Shown here piece by piece: positions 9,396 to 18,115 of a DNA stretch of 64,000 nt (position 1 is the stretch's first letter; each line of letters opens with the position of its first letter). The stretch comes from Pochonia chlamydosporia 170. Its lineage: Eukaryota; Ascomycota; Sordariomycetes; Hypocreales; Clavicipitaceae. The DNA lies in contig NC_035791.1 of NCBI RefSeq assembly GCF_001653235.2, positions 1,426,001-1,490,000 on the forward strand. The letters run 5' to 3'. The notes beneath the pieces are model-generated. The model ran no database searches, had not been told where the DNA came from, and worked only from the letters and a program-made list of their open reading frames with translations. The translations under genes were made by a program, and so were the position numbers.

Positions 9396-10204
9396 TCTGT
9401 AACCGTGTATACCTGCGTGTGTGTGTGAAAGATGAATAGAGTTGTTGAAGTCAGACCAGGTGCTTCTTTGCTAGAAGATTTATATATATGTGTGAATGCC
9501 TAAATAGCAAGCTGCATTACGAGAGTAGAATTCTCTTGCAGCTCTATTGGCCAGATTATTACACGGTCCACATTCCTTAGCACCGAGAGTGTATGCCAAA
9601 GATATTCCGATTATGAGGTAATAGCATAAACATCCAGAAATTAGCTTATGAGGTGTGGCTATGCAGAGGTTAATGGATTTATCAGAGCACTCCCGTTGGT
9701 GTGATGAGCCTACCTATCCACACACTTGACCAAGCAACTGACGGTGGCTGAGCGTAGGCCAAGTTCACGAAAATGACGTAAATTTTATATTTGGGGGGTT
9801 CCTTTGGGATGCAAACTACCTGATCCCTTGATACCCAAACTGTTTAGGGGACTTGGCGACTCTCTGGGCTGTATATTATAGCAACCCTACGATTATAAGC
9901 TTACTTACTCGTGCCACTCCCCACTTGCGGTGGTGCGGAGGAATCGAGTGTTTTGATGATCCGATGCGGCTTGCCAGGGATAGCCAGTCATGTCCGTCAA
10001 CAAGCCCTTTGCCACGATGTTAAAGGATTCATGGGTTTTGCTCCAGACAGGGCTGGGTGTCCGCTAGATAAACAGAGTATGCAAAATAACAATCATGTCT
10101 TGTAAAATTGATAAGTATCGCGTTAAATCCATTCAAAACATGACATACCTCGTCAATTCCTACCCTCTAGTCCACTCTATCAGGACCTCGTTATACGTTT
10201 CACC
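9396..10204. other. Divergent intergenic region between two secreted-protein genes
   Basis: This is the shared upstream region of the minus-strand gene starting at 9395 and the plus-strand gene starting at 10205. It contains a clear TATA box for the former at 9479-9489. No gene is supported. Confidence 0.5.
9479..9489 (-). promoter_or_regulatory. TATA box of the minus-strand secreted-protein gene
   Basis: TTTATATATAT (ATATATATAAA on the minus strand) lies about 85-95 bases before the ATG at 9395. Confidence 0.5.
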
Positions 10205-10606
10205 ATGGCTCGTCCCGTTATCCTCCTGATGGCCGTCCTCAGCGCTGTGTGCGTTATGGCAACTCCAGTAAAGGACAGTCAATTCGCACATGCCATGAAT
10301 GAGAACGACGGCGTTCTGCCAGATGACCTCCGTGAATACCTGAGCATACTCGGGGTCGCGGATGCCAACGCACACACGCACACCAACGCACACACCAAAC
10401 GCGGATTCCCATCGATGCTTGTCCAGGCTTTGGATACTGCGAATATGCTGGCTGGATTTCTTGGGACGAATGGAAACACCGGAGGCGGGAATGGAGGTGG
10501 TTCTTCGAGTTCGGATTCGGAACATCGACCTGATGGCAGCTGGTGCAGCGCTCCGGCACGGCATTTGCTCGGGCACTATGACATTGAGATGCCACGTGTG
10601 CCATAG
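10205..10606 (+). CDS. Small secreted protein with a Kex2-type site
   Basis: A 133-residue predicted secreted protein, function unknown. Residues 1-19 (MARPVILLMAVLSAVCVMA) form a typical signal peptide. Residues about 54-64 hold a His/Thr/Ala repeat (AHTHTNAHT) followed at once by the dibasic KR, a likely Kex2 cleavage site, so the part before it may be a propeptide. The mature part has a short amphipathic segment (SMLVQALDTANMLAGFLG), a Gly/Ser/Asn linker and a tail with one Cys. It is single-exon and is divergent from the secreted-protein gene starting at 9395. With the gene at 11934 it makes three secreted-protein genes in 5 kb. An effector-like role is a guess. Confidence 0.62.
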   Translation: MARPVILLMAVLSAVCVMATPVKDSQFAHAMNENDGVLPDDLREYLSILGVADANAHTHTNAHTKRGFPSMLVQALDTANMLAGFLGTNGNTGGGNGGGSSSSDSEHRPDGSWCSAPARHLLGHYDIEMPRVP

Positions 10607-11933
10607 TTTATGTCTCCAGGTATATTAAATTCACCGCACTACATGTGTCTGGAAGGATTGTGAAGAAATCCTAGCTAGTGACGAGTCGGTAACAGCTGTG
10701 GGTTGGTTGTTGGGCGGCGCTGTGCCTCAGTTTAGATTTATTTGAGTAAAACTATAGTAGAAAAGCTCAATCATGATGGTCAAGATTCTTTCATCCTTTC
10801 TAGTAGATGAGTGGCTATTGTGGCGCTAAAGTCAACCTTGAAGATTAGACGAAGACGAACGATTCCCGACTCGGACGGGATCAACATCCACACATTAGAG
10901 AACTCTTGTAAAGGCTCTGCACGGCGTGTAAGTCTGCGAATTTCTCTACCAAAATAGACCGCTAGTCACCTGTTTAACTCTATGGGGACAAGGCCAAATA
11001 CATGACTAGTTGAGCCACGGCATCCGAGCGAGGCCATTCTGGAAAATTCGGGCTATAATGGATGTGGCAGTGCGATGAGACGTCGCCACGCATTTCCAAT
11101 GCACGGATGCATTGTTCATCAAGAGATCCTTAAATATTACCTGAAAGCGCTGTGGTATGCCATTTTGACGACAGCGCACAGGCGGAGTTAGTTGGTTGTG
11201 GTCGTTTCAAGCAAACAATAGTTGCTTGGCGATGTTAAGCCAGCCCTACTACATAGAAGGTTATATTAGAAATACCATGTAAGTCCGGCGAAACCGAACT
11301 CTCTTGGCAGTCCCACATAACTCATGGTTAAGGTTAGTTAGGCAATGCATTATTCTGTTAATACTATAATATTCCTGAATCATGCAATACAAACTTGCGT
11401 AAGCCCTATTATGCTATGCAGGCACTTGCCAGGACGACTTCGTATTTTTAACAGGTGAAATACAGGGTGAATTGCAACAAGTATACCTACATAACCCTAG
11501 TCTCTGGCATAAGATGACCTATCCTAGTTAGTATTTCCAAGTGCAATAGCAGCCCTAGTTAAACTTATCTCCATGCAGCACCGTTTTGCTTTGATATGCC
11601 ATAAGCCTAATGCGCATCAGTTAACTTCGGTAATTTATCAGCTCATTCTTAGATATTCAGCGAGTCACGTACATCAGCTATCCACATATCCTACTGTTTG
11701 TACGATTAATCTATGGTGCTAAGATGTTATGAGTGACGTGTAGTTGATCAGCGGCCAAGTCCATATTAGTTATAAAGATCAAGATCTATCTTCTCTCCTG
11801 GCAGCCTTCTCACTCACCCATTCTACACAGCAATAAAAACAAAAACACATTTACTCTGCTTTCCATTCATTTATCCATCCGTCCTTTCACTCATTTCTTC
11901 ATTTTTAACCAATTTTAAAAACCACGCCAAACC
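10607..11933. other. AT-rich intergenic region, 1.3 kb
   Basis: No gene is supported. The stretch about 11200-11800 is rich in TA dinucleotides and short A/T runs, which could reflect old RIP-mutated sequence, but I cannot compute a RIP index. The last 150 bases are pyrimidine-rich and A-rich, typical of a fungal 5' leader for the gene at 11934. Confidence 0.4.
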
Positions 11934-13247
11934 ATGGCACCTCCTTTCCTTACACTACTTGTTGCGTTGAACGCTATAACCGCCACGGCCAGGACTGTTC
12001 CTCCGGTTGATAATGGCCAAAATACAAGTCTCGAAGACGTTAACAAAGACAACTTGATCGACAATACGTATGAAAACTTGCTCCCTCAGGTCCCAGCCAC
12101 AGAGCTAGAACCAGGCAACTTCGACAACGGGCCCAACGACGATGATTTGGTTGTGACCTCGAAAATAGACGACATCCTAGGGCGTCGGGCTCCTCGCCGT
12201 CCCTCGAGGCGCCCTGCTTTTCGTCATAAGAACCGCCCGGATGGTTCTAGTAACCGACATGACGATAGTTCTAATAACGGTCCTAGCAACGCCCCAAACA
12301 ACTTCCCAAAGGAGGGTCCTAGCGATGCTCCCAAGAATAGTCCCAAGGACAGTCCCAACAACGGTCCCAACGACGCCCCCGAAAATGGTCCCAAGGATAG
12401 TCCCAAGGACGCACCAACCGACGCTCCTAAAGACAGTCCTAAGAACAACCCTAGCGATGCCCCCAAAGACGCTCCCAAAGACAGTCCTAATAACAGCCCT
12501 AGCAACGCTCCGAAGGATTCCCCAAAGAATGGCCCTTCAGACGCTCCTAAGAATAGCCCCAAGGACAACCCAAGCGATGTTCCCAAAGACGCTCCCCAGG
12601 ACAGTCCTAACAACGGCCCACAAGACGCTGACAAGAACGCTCAACTCAACCAACTGCAAAAAATCAGCGAGTGGGTTGAAGTAGCCGCCAACGGTGCTTC
12701 ACTGATCGACTCCACGCTCAGTATTGCCAAGACCTCTATTGAATTAGACGATGGCCGAAAACTACTACCCAATGGCTTGGTTTACGATCCCAAAACCAAG
12801 AAGCAGTCCACATGCAACGGAACAGCTGTGAGCGATACTACAACTCCACCTGTTGCTGGTAACTCGACGACTGCTCTGACTATCAAGACACCTGTTGCTC
12901 TCTGTCGAGGACCTTCTGATGGCCAATATATCCTATCCAACAACTACACTTACAACGAGAAAACCAACGAGTATCTTGGTAATGGGAAGGGCTGGCATTC
13001 TATACCCGACGCGCCTAAGCCTACTATCCTCGGGAATGTCAAGTGGCCCGCTAGCGGTGTGCCGTCTGTACAGGTCAACGCTGCGCCAAAAGTCATGGGT
13101 TTGAGGGGCGGAAAATGTTTCCTTAATGCTACTCATTTCTACATAAATGGCGGAAACTACTGGACAAAGGAAGTCGGCTGGTACGTCGACCTTACAGCAC
13201 CTCTGCCGGATACCACAGGCCATGACTGTGCCACAAAGTCAAGCTAG
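11934..13247 (+). CDS. Secreted protein with Pro-every-fourth-residue repeat and shared C-terminal module
   Basis: A 437-residue predicted secreted protein, function unknown. A signal peptide covers about residues 1-20. A basic stretch GRRAPRRPSRR (83-93) offers Kex2-type sites. Residues about 114-233 are a strict tetrapeptide repeat with Pro every fourth position (KDSP, KDAP, NNGP, SDAP and variants; about 29 units), certainly disordered. Next comes a predicted amphipathic helix (ISEWVEVAANGASLI) and a Cys/Tyr/Trp-rich C-terminal region. That region contains two related units, YTYNEKTNEY..GWHSIP and THFYINGGNYW..GWYVDL..PLPDT. The last unit matches the C-terminus of the secreted protein at 8130. 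It is single-exon with N-glycosylation sequons (NGT, NST, NYT, NAT). TTATAAAG near 11768 is a possible TATA. Confidence 0.75.
   Translation: MAPPFLTLLVALNAITATARTVPPVDNGQNTSLEDVNKDNLIDNTYENLLPQVPATELEPGNFDNGPNDDDLVVTSKIDDILGRRAPRRPSRRPAFRHKNRPDGSSNRHDDSSNNGPSNAPNNFPKEGPSDAPKNSPKDSPNNGPNDAPENGPKDSPKDAPTDAPKDSPKNNPSDAPKDAPKDSPNNSPSNAPKDSPKNGPSDAPKNSPKDNPSDVPKDAPQDSPNNGPQDADKNAQLNQLQKISEWVEVAANGASLIDSTLSIAKTSIELDDGRKLLPNGLVYDPKTKKQSTCNGTAVSDTTTPPVAGNSTTALTIKTPVALCRGPSDGQYILSNNYTYNEKTNEYLGNGKGWHSIPDAPKPTILGNVKWPASGVPSVQVNAAPKVMGLRGGKCFLNATHFYINGGNYWTKEVGWYVDLTAPLPDTTGHDCATKSS
12273..12632 (+). repeat. 12-nt coding tandem repeat (tetrapeptide xxxP)
   Basis: Roughly 29 imperfect 12-base units encode tetrapeptides ending in Pro within the secreted protein at 11934. 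Third-position variation between units shows that the repeat is not freshly expanded. Confidence 0.85.
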
Positions 13248-14075
13248 ACTCCGCATATTATACAGTCAAGGGCCATGCGTAGTTGAGCTTGAGACTTCTA
13301 GGTACCCGTAATGCCACGTTTGAATAGAACATGGTGTCGTGGATACCAAAAGTCTGCCTTGAGACGCTAAGCAGTGCTCAAATACATATGACGGCCTACT
13401 GTAGGCGCTTTCTCTTTCTAACATGACTTACCAACATAGTGGCTGCAGCTGCCATGCGAAGGATGCTAGAAAGATGACACGGGGTTCCACATAGAAAACT
13501 GCAGATAACTTCATGAGAAGAGCTCTTTTAGTTTCCTTTAGGTAGCTTTTCAATTCAAGTAAAACGTCTTCTGCAAATCGATGTCTATAATGATCCTGGT
13601 ATAACGGGCTGAGCCGGACAACTGGCTTGGCTTCCACTCTCTCTTTCCACCCAGTCTTAACAACCTGCCTGGATCTAAATTCGCAGTTTGCAGAGTCTAG
13701 AGGTATCATCTGAAACGTCCGTCTGGTGCTTAGACTGGCTTAGTGGTGATAAAGATTTCAGTTGGGGAGGACATTTGGGAAGATGGTGGTACAAGATTGG
13801 TAGTATTTAACTTGAAAGCTGCAAATCAAAGAAATTAACCGCTAGGCCATTTGACTAGCCAAAGAGAACGCTTCGCTCATGTAAGAAGATAGTTCAAAGT
13901 TACATGTCGTACTGTAGTCGCATCCAATTCATAATGCAGCTGCCCAGGAACGGACATTCTTTGTCCCGCCCTTGTGAGCCATGACTTCTTACCGTCAATC
14001 ACGGGCCAGTCCCTTTCCTTCTGCACGCAAGATGACGCGATCACCAAACCGTACGCGATATCCGATCGCAGCAAC
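13248..14075. other. Intergenic region, 0.8 kb
   Basis: The spacer lies between the secreted-protein gene and the SRPK-like kinase gene. A 93-codon minus-strand frame at 13428-13709 has no recognisable motif or signal and was not accepted. Confidence 0.45.
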
Positions 14076-15633
14076 ATGATAAATCTGGTAAAAGCAGCCT
14101 TGGCAAACACTCGCCTTCGACTTTCGAAACTCCTTGTGCCAATCTCGCAGCTGCCGTCGTCGTGGCCTGGTAGCCCTCCTCATTTCACAGAAGAACCAAA
14201 CTATTACACTCGTGGAGGTTTTCACCCTATTTCGCTTGGTGATACCTTTAATTCCGAGCGATACACTATCCTGAGAAAATTGGGCTACGGTCAATACTCT
14301 ACCGTTTGGCTTGCCAGAGATTCCAAGTACGTCGTCTGCCGTCCTGATCTACCAGATTGCTGACGACGCAGATGCCAACGATATGTCGCGCTAAAAATGC
14401 TGAGGGCAGATTGCTACGGCGGCTCTCATGATATTTTTGAGCGGGAAATTCTCTCAAGGATCTTGGAAGTGTCTAGGAGTAGTTTTCATGAAGGTCGCAA
14501 TTACGTATCGCATCCCCTTGGACAGTTCAATCATAGTGGGCCAAATGGAGAACACGTTTGCCTTGTTTTTGATGTACTAGGGCATCACCTCGGTTTCCAG
14601 GCCGCCAAGCATGAGGACGGAAAGTTACCCATAAAGGCAGTGAAGCAAATTACGAGGCAACTTCTCCTGGGGCTGGACTTTCTTCACAGAGAGTGCGGAA
14701 TCATTCATACAGGTATATCGCAATTCATCGAAGGCTTGCTGGTTTTGTTTATTGCTAATATGACAAACAGATCTTAAGCCAACGAACATACTCTTGGAAT
14801 TAAAATCCCCCAACGACACTATTTCCAAGTATCTCGACTCCATCTCGCCACGGACAACAGATCGCCAAAATGGAGTCGCAGTCCCGCTTCGAGAAGCCAT
14901 CACAACACCCCTTCTCTCCGAAATGGCGTCGCCTCACGTCAGGATTATTGATTTTGGCGTTGGTTCGTAGCTTACATCCTGTTTTAGCAAACAGTCTGCT
15001 TACTTTACCTCAGCTTCTTGGAGAGAGAACCATCTGTCGGATTCAATACAGTCGCCCGCGCTGAGAGCGCCGGAAGTAACTCTCGGCGCTCATTGGGATA
15101 CTGGCGTCGATATATGGAGCCTCGGATGCCTTGTAAGAAGGACATGCCGTCATACAATAATATATGCTGACAGTTTGGCTGAATACAAACAGGTTGTGGA
15201 GTTCGTTCAAGGTATCGTGCTCTTCTCTGGCAAAGCGTCAGAAAGGGGGACGTGGACCGCCGAAGATGACCATTTAGCCAGAATTGCTGAAGTCCTCGGC
15301 CCGGTTCCATCTAGTCTGCTTAATAGGGGGCGTCTCTCATCAAAGTTTTTCGACGAGCAAGGTATATTGTGCATATTCATCGTACTGCGACTAGGTTGTC
15401 ATACTAATGTGTTAAAATCTCCAGGAAAGCTTATTCGAATTAGCGATTTAAACCCAACGAGTCTTGAGCGCTTGCTTAACGGCAAAGTGAAGCCGTTCCT
15501 GAAACCCCGTGATATGCCAGAAGCTGAAATTACTACCTTTATCGATTTCATCAAGGGCATGCTGGAAATCGACCCGATGTCGCGAAAGTCTGCAGCAGAA
15601 CTGTTACAACACGAGTGGATTCGCTTGTCATAG
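14076..15633 (+). CDS. SRPK-like serine/threonine protein kinase
   Basis: A 426-residue kinase of the SRPK (SR-protein kinase) group, many of which are lineage-expanded in filamentous fungi. Exons: 14076-14326, 14372-14712, 14771-14962, 15014-15132, 15193-15361 and 15425-15633; phases agree at every join. The motifs appear only after splicing: LGYGQYSTVWLARD, lysine in YVALKML, the SRPK-type VLGHHLG hinge, HTDLKPTN, IDFGVASW, RAPEVTLG, DIWSLGCL, and the C-lobe helix AAELLQHEW. All catalytic residues (Lys, HxD, DFG, APE) are present, so it should be active. It lacks the long spacer of canonical SRPKs. ATG 14076 was chosen as the first ATG in the frame. A fragment of the local accessory family lies right behind its stop codon. 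Substrate unknown. Confidence 0.88.
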
Positions 15634-15649
15634 GGACTCGAAGATGCGC

Positions 15650-16231
15650 AATGCATTTTCTGGGATTTGAATGGAGCAACTTGACGATACATTTGATGCC
15701 AAAAGGTTATCGAGGATCGGGAATACAGGCTCTTGCAATGCAAGTGGACGATGTACGTCGAAGGGATATGGGAAGAACCCAGAGCCGTCTCGGTCGCCCG
15801 TTCAGTCAAGGAGTATGTCGACAATGCTCGATACATGGGGAGTAAACCCCAAACGAAAGAGGCCCAGGCACAGGGCGAGAAGAAGACTTTGATGACGATG
15901 GTTTTGGACTTCGATTGGCACCGAAGGGTACTATCCAGGTTCATGGGTATTGGGGACTCGCAAACCAGGCGAGTCTCTGCGCAAATCACCAGCTTGGGAA
16001 TACGATCTTCCTTCCCTGGGGAAAAATCCCCTTTTACTAAAGAATCGTATAGTATTTGAAAGGGAGCAGGCAATCGAAATTTCTCACGTGTCATACTTGG
16101 CTTGGGTGATGATGATGAAAAGGAATAATTATCAGTGGCATCTCCCGGCTCAATGGCGTCGCCCGACCGAGGAGAAGGGGTATCATCCCATCCAAGAGAT
16201 GGCTTCTAAAGATGAAGCATCGTCCCGCTAA
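15650..16231 (+). pseudogene. Broken 5'-truncated copy of the accessory family
   Basis: This is the remnant of a fifth family member. The family strand CKWTMYVEGIWEE is readable around 15736-15775. The C-terminal family segment AIEISHVSYLAWVMMM, followed by a YQWHLPAQW tail, is readable at about 16065-16160 but in a different frame. A frameshift therefore lies near 15940-15960, and a further shift is likely near 15700, where an NLTIHL strand recalls the family FTITYYG. The first half of the gene (HxRGxG and IIAEHE blocks) is missing. No start codon precedes the homology. The fragment begins almost directly after the kinase stop at 15633, suggesting that a rearrangement placed it there. Confidence 0.7.
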
Positions 16232-16426
16232 AGGCCATACTGAGTATGTGTGTTCTTTGAACAAGGTTTTGCTGTCCTTAGCGTGTTAGAATCTAGACCA
16301 GTGATGTAGGTAGAAACTGAACTGAAAGTATTAAGCATCGTCTGTTCCTTCGACACTTGGTGATTAAGAGGTGTTCATGTGTGACAATGAATATATTGAC
16401 GTACCACTGAACATTACGACGATGAA

Positions 16427-16433
16427 TATAAAG
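16427..16433 (+). promoter_or_regulatory. TATA box of the fourth family gene
   Basis: TATAAAG lies 73 bases before the preferred ATG at 16500. It lies downstream of the first in-frame ATG at 16377, which argues for the 16500 start. Confidence 0.45.
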
Positions 16434-16499
16434 CAATCCACGGCACCAAGTCCTTTCTCTTTGGATACAGAGCACTTCTACTCTCCACATACAAACAAA

Positions 16500-17147
16500 A
16501 TGGTTCCCTCCGTTATCAAACACGAAATTGGCAAAAGCTTCAGGTTCGAAATATCCGGCTTCCAAAAAGGAGATGGTTCTGTCCAGACTGTCCATGTGCA
16601 TCCCCTCGACCGCGCACGCAAGCCCTGCGAGAAGCCAGGCGACAAACCTGCTTTCCTGGCAATGGAAGGCGAGAAAAAGACGCGGAAAGAGATTTGGCGA
16701 GCCCGTTCCGACAAAACCGATACCCTCATTGCGGAACTAGCACTCAGCACCAACCGCAAGAACCGCGGTACGATTACCTACCTTGCCAACCAAAGTTGCA
16801 CAAAACACGAGAAACACTACCCTATTACTATTCGTGAGGACCGAGATTGGAAATCCTGCAGCTTTTTCATTGACGTTCCGAAGGCCGGGTCGTCTGGAGG
16901 ATCATCGAGAGAAACTGTCAGAAAAGAATACATGTGGCGTCGACAGTTTGATGGTTTGGGTAGCTGTGAACTCTTTCACAAAGAAGCGATTAGGACATAT
17001 ACAGCAGCTGGCAAGCCACCTAATGTGTCAGACAAAAAAACGTCTCTTGGAAAGTTCGACAGAGATCACATGTTCTTCCTGAAGGATTTTGACCGGGAAT
17101 TCGTTCAAGTAGCGTGTTTGGCTTTAGCGGCGATTCTCAAGTCTTGA
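16500..17147 (+). CDS. Accessory-family protein 4 (diverged member)
   Basis: A 215-residue intracellular protein, the most diverged complete family member. Blocks kept: FRFEISGFQKGDG (family FHVRGSGLTKKGD), TLIAELALSTNRKNRGTITY (family IIAEHEYDP..TITYYG), SCSFFIDV, and the hydrophobic C-terminal VQVACLALAAILKS. It ends right after this segment and lacks the WTSxLxW tail of its relatives. The frame is open further upstream to an ATG at 16377. I chose 16500 because the N-terminal length then fits the family and a TATA box sits at 16427. It is single-exon without a signal peptide. It lies directly downstream of the broken family copy and the SRPK-like kinase. Function unknown. Confidence 0.72.
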   Translation: MVPSVIKHEIGKSFRFEISGFQKGDGSVQTVHVHPLDRARKPCEKPGDKPAFLAMEGEKKTRKEIWRARSDKTDTLIAELALSTNRKNRGTITYLANQSCTKHEKHYPITIREDRDWKSCSFFIDVPKAGSSGGSSRETVRKEYMWRRQFDGLGSCELFHKEAIRTYTAAGKPPNVSDKKTSLGKFDRDHMFFLKDFDREFVQVACLALAAILKS

Positions 17148-18115
17148 TCAACGACCCTGTCGGCCCTGTCCAGGACATATCATGTCGCAGTATTGGGCGG
17201 TGGCTATGGAGTTTAGGAGGTGTTTTCCGAGAAAAATGGTCAATAAATGTTTGTTTTCTTCAATAGGTTCGTGTGACGTTTTGATTCTGTGTCTGTATTA
17301 GTTTCCACCGCCCTTTGTTTGTGCCTGAAATGGAAGCATTGGAGGAGTCAAGGGGCGCACAGGTAGGACATGCTGGGCAGTGGATGAATATGTCCGGTGA
17401 TGTGCTGATAATTGCAAGCTGTTGCAAGAGGCTTCAGCATGTGCCATGCTGTTCACGGTTTGTTCGCGGTTGGCAGAACTCAGCGAGTCAGCATCGTGGG
17501 CCTGAATCTGTGAAGTCGATTCGAAGAGAGATCGGTCACACTTGACAGGTTGGTAGCTGCGGTCGTGCCTTCCCTCACAGGGACACCGGTTGACAATATA
17601 CGTGCATGCGACTAGCCATTGATGATCACGCTATCCGACGATGGCCCACAGACAACAGACACAGACATGGCCCAGGGTCCGTCTGGTGGCAAAGATCAAC
17701 CCAGACGGCTCTCTGCCCAGTAGGGCTGTGCATCCGCATTGTTTTGCTCAGCTCACCTTGCTTCGAACAGGCTTGTGCTCCCCTCAATGATCACAGGCAC
17801 CTGAACAAGGAATCACGCACATTTATTGACACTGAGCCCCCTGTTACATCTGGATCAGCACCCGTCACTGCTGGTCCTGGTGGGTTCGTGAACGACCTTG
17901 GCAAGGGGCTGGTCAATCACCCAAGCTGACTCGTACTCGTTGGGCGGTTTCAGGCCTCCAAACCGGGCATTGATCTTGAAACATTCAGTCAAAGACAGCT
18001 GTTGAATTCTTTAATTTCCTGGATTTTCGTCCTCCCACTGGCCACCCGTTTCTTACAATCTTGACTCCGCGTGTTCATTACTCTTTGAAACAACCCGCTC
18101 TGAGACAGAACCAAA
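17148..18115. other. Upstream region of the phospholipase C gene
   Basis: A 970-base spacer with no supported gene. The last 150 bases are pyrimidine-rich, typical of a fungal leader. It marks the right border of the accessory block. Confidence 0.5.

Noticed and set aside
12224..12634. 136-codon minus-strand Leu/Gly/Ser repeat frame
   Set aside because: Antisense reading of the tetrapeptide repeat of the secreted protein at 11934.
13428..13709. 93-codon minus-strand frame
   Set aside because: No recognisable motif, no signal peptide, no promoter element seen.
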